Below are positions 43,481 to 57,136 of a DNA stretch of 64,000 bases, piece by piece (the stretch's first letter is position 1; every line of letters starts with the position of its first letter). The position numbers were made by a program, and so were the translations under genes. Below the pieces are notes generated by a model. The model was given only the letters and a program-made list of their open reading frames with translations, was not told the DNA's origin and made no database searches. Origin of the DNA: Beroe ovata (Eukaryota > Ctenophora > Nuda > Beroida > Beroidae); the NCBI GenBank assembly GCA_946803715.1, contig CAMPET010000036.1, positions 311,701 through 375,700 of the forward strand, in the 5' to 3' direction.

Positions 43481-46400
43481 TCACATGGTTGCAGTCCCCA
43501 CCATGTGACCAATGTTCAGCACACTGTTGGATATAGCTGATGTGAGTGTTGTCGACATGACTGATGCCGGTGGAGAGTTCATGGGAGAGAGGAGAGAGCC
43601 GGAGGAAACGCCGCCCGCCGCCAGTGGTGACGTCATTAGCATGTCTGGTGGCGGGGAGGCCAGCCCAGCCGTGCACGCCGCTTTCCGTGGTGAATAGTGT
43701 GTCTGAGGGGGAGAGAGTGGGGTGAGGAATGGGGGCCTTTCATATCAACTACTAGAATATCAACGGTATTCTTCGTTGAATCTCAGAAAATTTTCGCTCT
43801 ATTCTCGTAGGGTGCCCTTTTTATCTACCTTTGTGTTGAAAATGAGATAAAGGTTCAATAAATGCTTGAACTCTGATCACAAGAAGAGAATTTTATCAAT
43901 GCATACACTTTTAATTTTAGATTATTCCATGTCTGATGAGAGACGTATAGTATTGTAGGATCACACGCAGGCAATGAAGCTTCATTATATTCGGTGATTG
44001 AGTTGTTTACAACTTTCTCCATTTGTGTAACAATAAGTAACATCTTTATACGTCATGTATAATAATTCGTAGAGATAAAACTTTTCATCTAGGACCGAGC
44101 ATTTTATATATTGCTCCACAATTAGCAGAGAAAAGAAAAACTCATACTTTTGTGATTCCATAGCAATCCCCTGAATGAAATTCATCCCTGACCACATGTT
44201 CATAATAAGACTTGGAGAAAAATTAATTCGAATCAAGATAATGATGGTGAAGATTCGATTAAAACACTACTCACAAAGTTAGTTGGAGATTCAGGGTTTT
44301 CCTGTTTGAAGGACGAAGGAGATGGATTCTTGTTGTGGTCTCCAGATAGTCCTGCGAAGCTGATAGGCTCGGATTGGGCAGCGTTGTCCAGTGGCTGCCC
44401 TCGTCGGCGGCTGATAGCTCGCTTATTCTGGAACCAGTACACCACCGTGTGCAGACTGAGGGACAACTTCTTACAGAGTTCGAGTCGTGACTCACGATCA
44501 AGGTATTGAGATCGACTGTACGCTTCCTCCAGTCCTTGCAACTGTCTCTGTGAGTGGAATACAGGATAAGGATGGGAGTGGTATGGTGGGAGCAGGATTA
44601 GGGACTAGAATAGTGAGATAGGAGCACAATAGTGAGATAGGAGCACAATAGTGAGATAGGATAAACATGAACCTCCGTGAAAACTGTTCGTCTCCGTCGT
44701 TTGAAGGGCGGGGTCATCTCGTAATCTGAAATGAAGTGTCATTGAAAACTGATTTAACAGTCATTTCATGGTCTAAGACAGCTGATTTAGTTTGTGCGAT
44801 TCAACAACAGTCTTCATAAATTCAATTCTACGGAACAAAATTTTCACGAGTTCTGTATCAATTTCAATGATATGAGTTCTATGGAACACCCGATGATTTA
44901 TTGATTGGGCGGTGAGGTATGAGCATAATCCGCATACTATAATACAGCTAGAGAATAAAATATTATTCATGGCTCTGTAGCAGTTATTAATAACGATATC
45001 AGGCTTACAAAATGCGGTATATATATATATATCATTGAGAATATCAGCCTCCCCTACCCTCAATAATTTCCCCCGCATCACGAGTCTAGCTCATCACAAC
45101 TACCATTCTCATGACCAGCTCAGCGAGGGTCTAGCTCACCCGCTGCATGGTTCGTGAGATGCCATGACACACAGTGTGTGTCATGGCATCTCGCACACGT
45201 GGCGTGTTGTTACTGTTATAGACATACAAACACCACCAATTAGCTGCCATTAGGTTAATCTCCATTATAGGGGAAGTCACATGTACCACAAGATCTGTTA
45301 ATGTACTGCTCAATGAGGACGATGATACTACTATATAATTCAGACAGGGCGCGGTGTAAGCTACCGTTTACCAGAGGTTAACAATACCGAAACTACTGGT
45401 ACCATTAGAGGTATTAAACGAGGAGGGGGGCTGTCTAACAAAATTAATAGATTCCAAGTAACCAATCGGGAGTGATTGGTGGTGTTATCGGGATTCATAA
45501 GAATAAATCCTATTAACGCCTTAAATGCTTTTCGTTATGGAACCATTAAGGCAAGACTACGCGTCTATATATCGCATGAGTACCGCTATTGTCATAGTGC
45601 ATCAGCGCTTACTATGAGCATTGAGCACGCTGAGTGAAGCTGACAGGTAGCCCCATCTACAAGGCCATATACTATGAGCTAGGTCACGTGACACTAGCTG
45701 ACAACCAATAGAAATGTGTTAACAAAGACAGGTGGCTTTCTAATCAGTGCTTATCAATGAGAACATGTTATTTTAGTGGCTGAATGTGTTTGTATGTTTG
45801 TGTGTGTTTGTGTGTGCGTGTGTGTGTGTGTGTGTGTGTGCCTGTGTCTGTGTGTATGTTATCACGTGACTGTACTCACACTGGGAATTAGCACTACTCT
45901 TGGAGTCCTGTTTCTGATTTATGTGTTCGTCAATCACACTATCCACCAAGCTCTCAATGTCTACATCTCGGGACAGTCCACTGTCGCCAAAACAGCGATT
46001 TACCTGAGGTTATTGGACCCATTGAAATGAGAACGGTATTATTGGCAAGGGCAAATGTTTATCGCGGTAAAGAATCTAAAAATTGCCGCACCCAGGCTCC
46101 AGAGCGTAGACTCGCAGGGATCACTGTTCATTTGGCCTATCGAAAATTTCAGAGTAGTGGTCAAGAACCGTCAGGTGAGTCATGTGAAGGAGATCAGCCA
46201 TCAAAAACCAAACGCAGTTGTCGGAAAAACAACTTTGAGGTGACCCTTGCCCCATAATACCTCCCTCTTTAACTGACATCGAACATGAATGAGGAATTGT
46301 TGATTGTTGTGGAAATACAAATTTGTCGAGTGACAATAACGAAAATGTGTGTACTGTGCTGTAAGAGAATGGAGCAAGCAATTATGCTGACATTGGCCCA

Positions 46401-49400
46401 TTCCTTGACCCATTCCTTGACCCATTCCTTGTGTTGTAACACCATTCATTTCCCATAGTTGCATAGTTCTGATTGTTACAGTATAGAATCGCGTTGGAAG
46501 CAATGGAAACCATCATATTTCATGATTCTAGCACTTAGCAGTTATCTGATTGAGAAACCAATCTTCATAGGAAGTTTCTGAAAATGAATCCCCGCTCTGT
46601 ACCTACATATAGATCCACGTACTATAAAATCAGTACTATAATGAAACCGCGTACTTTTATTATGAGTGGAGGACTAGTGGGATCCCATAACATAGTCAGC
46701 CTTGTATTGATCATAGTTGTGCAATGTGCGCTGTTATAAATTGTGCGGTGTTATGACTTCAGGAACATTGCAGATTCCAGGGCGCGCCACACAAGATGAA
46801 CAATACTATAATAGTTAGAAACCGTCTAACTGATCCTGTTCATTAGACAGTGGACACTGGACAGAGATGGGGAGACGTCAGTGGTGGATAAACTTTATTG
46901 ACATTGACCTGACAATTCAATTCAATCTAGAAAATGCGAATCAACGACGCGAATCAATCACCTCGGTATAGCTTCATCGCATGGGTTTGAACGATTTGCA
47001 CTCTTTGAGATAATTGATTTCGGAGTCAGCTTAGTTTCTGGTCAAGAAATAGAAAGTTTAAACTGACACTATTGGAATAGAATAAGGTCTGATCTGACAT
47101 TTAGTTTATTTTCCAGCTCTCACTACTTTCCATTTCGATATAATTTCATTGAACTGCGATATTTCTTGCCGGGACCCCAGCGAAAATGGAGGAAAACAAT
47201 TTCATAACTTCATAAGAATACTTTAGGTAAAATGATAAGAGAGAGAGAGACATACCGGGTTAACTTGATTTCTGTTCAACATGGTTGGTATACTGGGCGT
47301 GGTCGTTGGTCTCAAGAACGGTGACATCTCATTGAAGAGTCCTGTGGGTGGTATAATATGTTACTATGGTAACAGACCTTGGTAACACATGGAGAACAGC
47401 ATTATCGGAGTTGTTATAATATTCGGTAAGATTATATAGCTTGACGGACAATAACTCACTATCATTGACTCAATTATTTCGGGTTAAATAACTCTCATAA
47501 TGAATCTGAGAATTTTCGAAGATAAGGCTTCTACTTATGCCACCATTTATACCATTATAGCTTGACTGAGCCATGCCGTGCCATTATCACGAAAAGAAAG
47601 CGAATGCTTAGGTAAGAACTATAGTTCAGTGACTTCTATTATCAATATTCTGTAGCAAACTTGTGTTCGCGCGCGCGCGTGCCCACACACAGTCACATAC
47701 TCTATAAAGTCCTCTCTAATCTTAATAATAATATATTGTCCCATCTGGGAAGTTTCTCATGTGTTATTAACACTGCTAATATGTGAGTGAGATTGTGTGT
47801 TGTCTCAGCCCCCCCCCTCCTTCACTAGCACCAACAGCTCTATTAGCATCCATAACCATTATATCAACTATATACATCCTTATTATATGTTCTCAGAAGC
47901 GTGGTAACATGGTAATAAGTCTCACTGCTCAGCAGAAAATACTTAATTTTTCAACCGTCAACTGCATACTTATTACATCAAGGAGATGTGATCAGATCAA
48001 GCTTTTCTGACATCTCATGTTATCATGATATGGGTACGAAATGATAGTGACCTTCAGAATGCTTTAATAACCAACTTATACTGTTTTCCGTATATTCCAT
48101 ATCTGAGTAATCGCTAAATGATATCGATTGATCAATCAGTGTGAGTACATACCTCCCACGCCGGAAGAAGCGGTGGAGAGAAGGGTGACGGGCGTGAGGA
48201 TTCCGCTATTGCTGAGCGACGTACGCTCACCATTGAACACACCCTTAAGCGAGGGGGCGCTGAGTGGCACTCCTGCTTTACTACTCGCTGCCGCCGCCGA
48301 TAAGTTATTGAGAGCGGCACACGGCCCCTCGGGGGAGGTGACGAGGGGCGAACTCGCTGCTGAGTTGACAAGCGTGGGTTTCGGTTTGAGTACAGTAGTG
48401 GTCGTTGTTGCAGGAGTCGGGATATCGTGATTCGCGAGCTGAATAGAGGGGGGAGTGAGAGGGGGAGGATTGATATAAGCTGTTTAGAGGAGTCATAATA
48501 CAACATGAGACTCATCACTAGCGCTCTGGGATGCTGGCTGATGAGTGATGATGACTCTATCAGTCACCAATAATGACTGATAGAGTTATCATCCACGGCT
48601 CGGTTATGAATATGGAGCTGTTATTCACCTGTGAGAAGATGTCTGATTTGGCAGAACTCTGCCTACTGACCATCTCCAGCAGTAGAGCATAGGATGTTAG
48701 GGGGAGAGAGTTCATCAGTCCAGGCTGGAGCAGCGATACGAGCGAATCTGGGACTGTATCTGCCCCTATTTGGATGATATGCATTGTGAGGGAGGGGGGA
48801 AGGATCGGGGGTAGAGTTTGTTCCAACATTCATATCATCTTTTAATTCTGCCTCAGAAACATCCGTTTTTGAGGAGGGTACTAGGAACTGTTGATGCGCG
48901 ACGATCTATTTCACGGCAATCACTCACCCAGTGCATGAGATAGAGCATCACTATTCTGTTTCTCATCGGCAAGCACTTGTGACTGAAGAGCTTTGATTTG
49001 GGACCGGAGGGCAGTGTCAGGCGATGTACAGCCTAGCAGTCCGCCTGTTCCAATTGGGCTTGTCTGATTCTGAACAGATTAATATGTAATCTGGCGATAT
49101 GATCTGGGCAAAGAGATTTTTCAAATGGATTCTTCCAACTGCGGTTTTGAAAATCGAATTTCTGTAACCACAATCCACGATTGTTTTGCTGGGAATTCAC
49201 TGGTAAACTCATTATACGAAATAATGTGTTCAAACTTGATCACCGATCATTCGAAATGATTGGTATGTCACCTTTTGACATATTGACTTTACTAGCAAGT
49301 GTCATCAGGAAATATTATTTCTCAAAATTGGGGCGGTAGTTGTTAATAAACTTTGTCATGATCAAGATTATCAGTATCACGTGCGATAATTTAAGCGTGC

Positions 49401-51496
49401 GTTTCGCAATTAAATACAATAGCAAATTTTTTTCGTCACACACTATAGAATTTCAATTGGAGTTGGAAAGTGGATATGAAATTTCATGCTTCACAATTTC
49501 AGGAAATGACTAAATGGAGGAGAATTTCATAAAAAATTAAGTACAATCTCAGGAAGGGTGTGCACTGTGCACGTGCAGATTTTTCATCCTACTTTAACTT
49601 TTCCGGGTGTCTGCACTATGTATCAATCCCCTTCGGTTTTGCCACTCTATCTAAATACCAAAGATACAAGTAGTAATACGAGCGCTGTCAATTGTTCAAT
49701 GTCAGCTCCTGCTGGTGTCTAACCATGGGAGGTCTGCCCAGTCCCATGTCATGACTATCGCTGTCACGCGGGGATCTAGCGCGCACGCATGCGAGATCTG
49801 CCCGATCTAGCACCTGTCACTGTGCTATTTAACTTTAATTAATAAATCTCGTTGTCAAGCGGTGAAATGTAGATGGGAGCGTTATGCGGGCATATAAATT
49901 ACATTTATATGATGTTATTCAACGACAAACATGACAAGGGAATTCATTAGACCGGTCTTGATGGTTTAGCACCCCGGTATCGGGAACAGATTAACCTATC
50001 ACATTTTAGACTGACAGTTTCCCAATCAGACTGCTGCCGATTAGCACCCCCACGACCACACTAGCTACTTCAGCTGGGGGACGTACCTGACGTAAGTTGT
50101 GGAGCGGTGCGTTACCAGCCACAAACAGCGAATCACTCTTCGTTGTGCAGGGTGCTGAGCTCTGCTTGATCGGAGAGGGTTTGATCACAGTGGGGGAAGA
50201 GGTGACGGTGACCCGGGAACATGTTGCCATGGGGACGGGCGAGTCCTCGTATTGACACCCTGCATCTCGAGTAAGTGGTGTCACTTGAGCACCACGACAA
50301 ACCTGAGGTTGCGATCACTGTAGATATTATATATAGTACAGTCTTAACCACATTATTCACAGTAATGGAGAGTGAGGGAGCGATCACTTTGCACCCGAAA
50401 ATTGAAATTAAATTCAGAATTTCAGAGTATACCATCGTTAGGATCCATATTCAGTTGAAGGGGTTCATGTTATGATCATTTAACCGTTTCCTAATGAAGT
50501 TAGTATAACATGTTACATATTCGCGAGTTAAACTACTACAACAGGTATATAAGCACTGTTTAGTCAGAACGCCAGCGTTCAGGATATTATAACAACTCTA
50601 TTTCCCTCTCTCCATCTCTTATTATTCAGTGCGTAGTTAAGTGTAACTCTGAACTCACAGTTCTTAAATCTGGGTATCCAGCGAGCGCATCACATTATGT
50701 TACAGCTGGTGAAGCATGGCCAAGCGGTTATCCGACCTTAATTATAATTCACTTACAAAACATTATCCGTTATCAAACGTCATGTTCAAAAACTTGACCG
50801 CACACACACACTCACAAAATCAAAACAGAGCTTGATACCTATTTCCGACAACCGTTCGAAACTAGAGTCGAACAGTTGTCGGAGTTTCACTCGTGCTTTT
50901 TCGAAAATTATAATGTGTTTGGAATTTGAAAATTTGCATTGAATTTTATAGCAGTTTCAACAATATCACGCTGAGACTAATCCGAGAGGGAGCAAATTTT
51001 CCGAAGGAGCACTATTACCGACTTCCTCCTTGAAGAACCCATGATGGTAATCGGGAAACAATGATTCCCACTTGTACGTCAGTGTCGAATGTAGATCAAC
51101 TCCTCTAAACTCCCCTAAACTCACCAAGAAGTACAGCTGCCAACAGATGAGCGACTATATGATTATGACTGATGTTTATTATAGTGGCGTGAACAAGTAT
51201 CATGTGCGCGCACAGGGATTTCTGGAAAAAGGAGCAGATGGGGAGAGAAAGGGGGCTATAGTATTGCGGGCTAAAGTTGTGGACTATAGTTTTGAATCAA
51301 ACAACAAAAACAAACAATTTATCACAGTTTTAACCGATAGATCACCACAGAACATAACCCCCACTATGCTCACCGTGTCAAATGCTGCCTGGATGCCGCA
51401 TTCCGATGTTACTGTTGAGTCTGCACCGGCCACCGCCCCTGTCTGACCGAACTCACTTGACATTTCGACAATCTTGAGACTGTTCTCCATATGCAT
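43481..51496 (-). CDS. Homeobox transcription factor, one internal exon not found
   Basis: Nine exons were read on the minus strand: 51496-51374, 50302-50087, 49069-48928, 48759-48629, 48438-48153, 47341-47256, then 44725-44673, 44547-44275 and 43702-43481 (stop). The first six join in phase, and so do the last three. Between 47256 and 44725 the phases (0 then 1) demand at least one more exon of length 3n+1, which I could not identify. Upstream exons encode a low-complexity Ser/Thr/Pro/Ala-rich region with a short helical stretch (TALRSQIKALQSQVLADEKQ). Exons 44725 and 44547 encode a complete 60-residue homeodomain, starting RRRRTVFTERQLQGLEEAYS and ending VVYWFQNKRAISRRRG (Gln at position 50, Asn at 51). 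The C-terminal exon is Ser/Thr/Pro-rich. The homeodomain class is not clear to me: WFQN excludes the Cys50 typical of POU. The role is DNA-binding regulation in the nucleus. The start at 51496 is the first Met after a splice acceptor and is probable. Confidence 0.78.
44593..44657. repeat. Short tandem GTGAGATAGGAGCACAATA units
   Basis: About three 19-bp units occur in the intron between the two exons that split the homeodomain. Confidence 0.8.
45156..45192. other. Perfect palindrome with 17-bp arms, 3-bp loop
   Basis: GAGATGCCATGACACAC is followed after AGT by its exact inverse complement. It lies in the large homeobox intron. Nothing around it resembles a transposon end. Confidence 0.92.
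45786..45858. repeat. (TG)n microsatellite
   Basis: TG-rich tract in the large homeobox intron. It gives a spurious Val/Cys open frame that leads into the membrane-segment candidate downstream. Confidence 0.9.
45870..46173 (+). pseudogene. Candidate coding remnant with membrane segment, broken frame
   Basis: From about 45870 a frame reads a hydrophobic stretch (LTLGISTTLGVLFLIYVFVN) suited to one membrane span, then about 30 residues to a stop at 46028. A second frame, open from 46031, gives MFIAVKNLKIAAPRLQSVDS and ends exactly at a strong donor (CGTCAG|gtgagt, after 46173). The two do not connect by any intron of workable size, so the piece is either a frameshifted gene, an assembly error or chance. 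The layout of one membrane span followed by an extracellular part is reminiscent of type II proteins such as sarcoglycans, but no conserved motif confirms this. It lies within the homeobox gene's large intron, on the other strand. Confidence 0.25.
50845..50882. other. Imperfect hairpin, 15-bp arms
   Basis: CCGACAACCGTTCGA and TCGAACAGTTGTCGG pair with one mismatch around an 8-base loop. It lies in the first intron of the homeobox gene. No tRNA-like context surrounds it. Confidence 0.8.
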
Positions 51497-52147
51497 CCTG
51501 TAGGAAATTGTACCGCTTGAGTTACTATAGAAACCGGTGAGACGATTAAGAATGCAATCTGTCGCCAAAACATCATGGTGGAACATTAGGGTATTGTATT
51601 GGTGAAAATTATTCACAAACACAGATATGCTTCAATTACGGAGATATGCGAATACTGACTATAGTGCGTGGGGTACATAGTGTTCTCGTGGTTATTGTGA
51701 TAGTGACGCACGTCACGCATGTCACAGGAAACAGTATATTGGGATGACTATCAGCACTCCTGGGAACTACGTATCAGTGAACAACTATCTCCATATTCAC
51801 AAGGGGTCGGATGGGATGTGAGAATTCCGCTACCAAAACTCCGGAACTCAGGATATGAAGACTAATAAGACTAACTAACAGTCAATATCAGAATATAGTA
51901 TCTCGCAATTCTGATTCAAAGGAATCAGCATGTGGTGTTTTCAATCGGTTTTTGAAATATACCCAAATTTGGATACCTTTGACAAGTTATAGCGATTATC
52001 GGAACAATTGTTATACGTATCGTTTTAACTGCTATAATATGATAGTTGGGCGGATAATATTTGTGCATGTTTCAGGCAGCGAAATCACTTATTATTTTAG
52101 AATTCGATTTGTCATTCGCGATCAGGATTACTCGACAGTTATAATTA

Positions 52148-52232
52148 AGCATCAATATCAGAATATCGTCACAATCAATATCAGAATATCGTCACAATCA
52201 AATCGTCACAATCAAATCGTCACAATCAAATG
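52148..52232. repeat. Tandem CAGAATATCGTCACAATCAA / ATCGTCACAATCAA units
   Basis: Two longer units containing ATCAATATCAGAATATCGTC are followed by shorter ATCGTCACAATCAA units, an expanding local repeat. Confidence 0.85.
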
Positions 52233-55200
52233 AGAGGTGTTGTAATTTTTAGCCACCACTGAACAAGGCGGGATTACAACAGGCACCAGCTGAATTAGTT
52301 TTGATGGTAAAAGCTGTAGTTCACACAACAACACCAAATGATGACTGTTAAGAGAGATCATGATCCCAGAGTTATACAGGCTACAGCTGTGGCCGGTTCA
52401 CAGAGAAAAAAGAAAGCCCATCCGCCATCACGGTCCAGTGGACCGTCCAGTGGACCGGGTCCACCGCTTCAATAAATGTTAGAGTAGCAAGCGCAGGAGG
52501 TTGAAATAAATAGGGGGGATATGGGAGAGGGGCGCTGCGCGTGAGCGATCTATAATGAAGCGTTTGTCAATCGTTCCTGTCATCATTATTCTGAAAATCT
52601 AGTCACTGCATATCGATTACGAGTGACAAGAGGGAACGTCTCGATAGACTGGTCAGCAGTGCAGTCAAATAATGAATTACGAGTGGTCTAAACTTCGTGC
52701 TTGTCATAGCGGATCATATGAGTCAGGGGAACCTAGTCGAACTTCATATGACTCGCATTCCAGCTATAATTTGATTTTCTATGGCAGTAATCGCTTTAAA
52801 GAACTCCATCCTGTCAATTTATCGAGAAAATTGAAGCCAATGTCACATGGTAAATGGTCATGAAAACATAAAAAGAATCAATAAGAATAAGATGTTGTCG
52901 ACGAAATTCGGGGCCCTGTGTATGCTATTATTCCTTCTCTTTTGCCTATCGTGAGAAGGTCTTCATCGATAGACTTTATACCGATCAGAACAAGGAGTGA
53001 GAAATACTGATAACTGCATCGGGACCAGCTGCACAGCATGTGTGGGTAGTGAGTACACGCTACACGTGCGCGCGCGCAATACACACAAACACATTCGTAT
53101 TGTGAGACAATTTGTTATTTGCCGTGAGAAACAAGGCTCACTCCTTGCTGCTGCCCAAGGATTTCTAATTAATGACAAGGGCTTTACAAAGTAAACAACT
53201 TAAGGGGCCGCGGCGGATAAACACCAAACACATGCAATTACCTTAATAACATCCTACAACCGATGGCTGCGCGGCGTGTTGGTCATGTGACAAGCTGTGA
53301 CCAATGGGTGAAGTGCTTGTTGGGTTTTATGAAGGGTGTTGGAGGTAATGGAGTTAACAACTAGTAGTAGACACAGCTAATTCCCACTCCGTGATAAAAT
53401 GATGGGAGGAGGGGGTATGCTGATGTAGTAGCAAAGTGAGAGGATATATTATGGGAGAGTTGTTTAAATATAAATCGAGCGCGTATCTTAGCGCACAATG
53501 TAGAAACACTGCATGGTTATCAAGGATGAAGGATTCTAGATCGGTACTGAAAGAGCCATACTCGAAAGCTCGATTCTTGATCATGGAATCCTAGGAAAAG
53601 ACCTAAAATCCTTTGCCAAGGAATTTCAGGCTCTTCCTGAATCCTTGTGATGGTGAAACATATGGTAGCAGGATGGATGGTCGATGATGGCTGCGAAACT
53701 ATCAATCATTTACATGACGTTTCAAAACGGCTTGCACGTGCTGAAGACCTTAGTAAAAATAGGGAATGGTTTACTTTATGTGTCCAGTCGGCAGTCTCGA
53801 CTCTAACACGTCTGTTTCATGCGTTACCTACTATGAGGTCTACTGAGTGCACTATGGCCACATCAGTACACACGAGTGCAGAGACTATTACAATATGTGA
53901 ACTGTTCACAAGTATGACAGGTTACGGGGGCCTACATATCGACATCCGGTTATCGGAAAATAGATCAGGAGTCAAGGCAGTACGCGGTCATGGCCGGAAT
54001 TCCAATCAGTGGATAGCTCCTAGCGCCTGATATACAAATCTCGCACATTCATTGCATCAATCACGATCTTGAGGAGTGCAGCACATGAATGAAATTAAAA
54101 CTATAAGAGTATGAGTTCAGAAAACCCCGCTATGTTTAGGCAGATGTGGTGTGATGACAACGTGGTATGTTGAAAACCGAATTACTTGACACAAGTGTGA
54201 AATAGAGCCCGGATTCAGTGAATTCCCTGGTTAAGTGATGGAGGCGGGGTGATGATTTTTCAGAAGGATTGCGGCCATTGATCATGGGATTAATCAGTCA
54301 ATCACACATAATAATGATTCCTCAAAATCAGTTTATCCCCACCACGGAGCTTAGGCGCGTGATCGCAATATCAGGTTCACATTATTCACAAATCAGCGTA
54401 AATTTGATTGGGATATCACTGCTACGCTATGGAAAAACCAGTAGGTTCATGTAAGTGTATATAATAGATCGCGCGTAAGATAGGTATGTGGCAGCGATTC
54501 GTTGCAGCTGCCTGATGCATGGAGTTTTCTCCTAGTTCCTACTGCCTGTAACGGCCACGTGTAGTAAAACTTAATATGGTTTGGTTATGGCTGTAAAGGG
54601 GTGGATCAATGAGTTAATTTCTTCAAGTTCAACTACTAAATGGGAAATCAATATGCAGCAGCAACTTGGGGTTCGTTTGGGAGAGGTGAAAAAAAACATT
54701 ATATTATAGTGGTGTGCCGTGCAGAGTTGCGGCGATCAAAAATACGGATCCACAATCGAGAGGAGGAACAAAAAATCAATTAGCACTATTTTACCTAACT
54801 CATTGTAACAAGAACCACGCGCGTGACAGCGGGCAAGTAGCACGCGCCAATACTAAAGCTAATGCACCACGTGATGCCATCACACGTGACACGCCACGCA
54901 GCATACGTCGCTAGGCAACCGCGAGACGAGAAGTCACGTGAGTTTGGGTGCCTATGATAATTGACGAGCTCAGCTCCTTAACATATTTATAGTTACATCC
55001 ATCTTCCCATTGATTTAAATGGATAAGCTTGCCTCCATTGTCATTCAAAAATAAATAAAGAAAGACTAGTACACGTCCGTTAGAAACGGCAATGATTCCA
55101 ATAGCCTGTAGGTAAGTAGCACGGGCTCTCATATTCGTAAGGTATAATAATTCTTAGGGCATGATGAATCGGCAATCAATAACGTACCATTTGTTCGAAG

Positions 55201-56852
55201 ACAAAAAAGAGAGTAAAGTATTGAGAGTAAGTATTGATTGTGAGATTCCTTTTCCTCGCGCCGTAAACATAATCATAATGGATAACTACCAAAAATAACG
55301 TTTTTTTCCGCATCTGTTACGTACTGCGAATGTCACTGATATACGGTCACGAATTATTCCTGAAGCCTACAACTGAGAACCTAAACTTATTCGAACAGGT
55401 GTGCAGATGAACTGGTCAAAATTCACCGCACTAACAACACATAGCGGAAATCCAATCATAATCATATATTTTTCGGAACTCGCGGATATCACAGTGCAAT
55501 ATACTGCGGTACAGCAAAATATATACCGCGGCTGCCGCGCGGCCATATGCGGATAGCCGCAAACCATCGCTCACCACTTCTCTTATTGAAATGTTCGCCC
55601 CTTGAGGTGTGCAGTATTATACTTGTTCTCTTGTTATACGTAGCGCTAGTGGTGCTCGACAACCAAACCGCAAACTGCCTGATTCATTTCTCGGACACTC
55701 ATATGATATTCGCGGAGTAGTATCGTCCGGCCGATTTAACGATATTAAAAACTCCCGCCGCCGGGGTGCGTATTATTATAATCACGCTCAACCACAATAC
55801 TTATTGCACCAAGCTTTATAACCTACTCTATTCCATAAAGGACGGTTTTATTATACGTATTCATCATGTTCGAAAAAAACGCGACGCATAGGAGAAGATC
55901 CCGGGGCGGAAAACGTCAACATCTTAGCAGGACCAGTCTTTCGAGTGCAAGACACATCGATCGGAACTCGCAAAATAGGAAAATGGGGGAATTGTAAAAT
56001 GAGCTGCCATGACCTCACATCCCCAGTCCTCAGCCAATCCAACAACACCCGATATATATATACCCGTCCCAGGGGTGCTGTTACATTTCTAGTTCAATTT
56101 TGTAAAAGGTAAAAACCGCTCAACTTGATAGCGAGGCCAGTCAGAACATTAATTTGAATTGCGAAGGGGGAGGGTTATAAGTGATTTATGGGCAATTTAC
56201 AATTCGACTACTCGACCGTAAGACTCGATCGTTATGCCATTAACAAGCTGCGTGAGAGAATTAGTTCCATATTCTGATATGAGCAATGAACTGCTGCATC
56301 TGCGACCAATCTCAACTGCGTTCTAAAGTAATATATTATTATAAACTCATTTCAATTCTGAAGGGGGAAGTGAAAAACCGTCTGGCATCATTATTGCACG
56401 CTATTCGTAGTGCACCATTGAAGCGGATCGATGCACTGTGCTATCTTGTGATCAGGTTAACTAGCACTTTTTTATCTGTGTGTGTGAGAGAGAGATGAGT
56501 GTGGTGTGTAATGTGTATGTGTCATGGCTGGTGCATTATAGTGCATGTTGCGAAAAGAAACTAGATAACGAAAAGGGATAAAACCAAGCATACTATTAAA
56601 CCAGCATTGCAACGAGATTGAGATCGCTCAGTATTATAAACCCTCCATCCTCTTTCAACATGTCACTCTTCCACTCCTTCTCTCTCTTCCCCTCCCTTTC
56701 TCTCAATTCCCCCCACTCCGGTAAGGGGCTGTAACAGAAATCGACGTGACAGCTGGGGTAGTTAACCACTGCAGTGAAGTTAACAGAGTGATAGTGTAGC
56801 ACGTACTGATTCGTTATAACACCTTAAAAGGTTAACTGCTCCTTTAACGAAG

Positions 56853-57136
56853 ACACACACACACACGCACTTCACTCACACCAACACATACACACACATA
56901 CACACACGTCACACACACACACACACACAACACACANNNNNNNNNNNNNNNNNNNNNNNNNNNNNNNNNNNNNNNNNNNNNNNNNNNNNNNNNNNNNNNN
57001 NNNNNNNNNNNNNNNNNNNNNNNNNNNNNNNNNNNNNNNNNNNNNNNNNNNNNNNNNNNNNNNNNNNNNNNNNNNNNNNNNNNNNNNNNNNNNNNNNNCC
57101 ACACACACACACACAACACACACACACACACAACAC
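56853..57136. repeat. (CA)n microsatellite with 162-base N gap
   Basis: CA-rich sequence flanks an N run at 56937-57098 within the gene-free region. Confidence 0.95.

Noticed and set aside
44275-44725. POU or HNF1 class for the homeobox gene
   Set aside because: POU homeodomains have Cys at position 50 (WFCNRR) and HNF1 has a long insertion. This one has WFQNKR and 60 residues, and no POU-specific domain was found in the readable exons.
50717-50727. TGGCCAAGCGG, a match to the tRNA A box
   Set aside because: No B box at the right distance and no acceptor or anticodon stems could be drawn. The GTTCGAA at about 50853 belongs to a different hairpin.
53647-54030. 127-codon + strand frame as a gene
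   Set aside because: No known domain, no splice sites or promoter context, and a length attainable by chance in this base composition.
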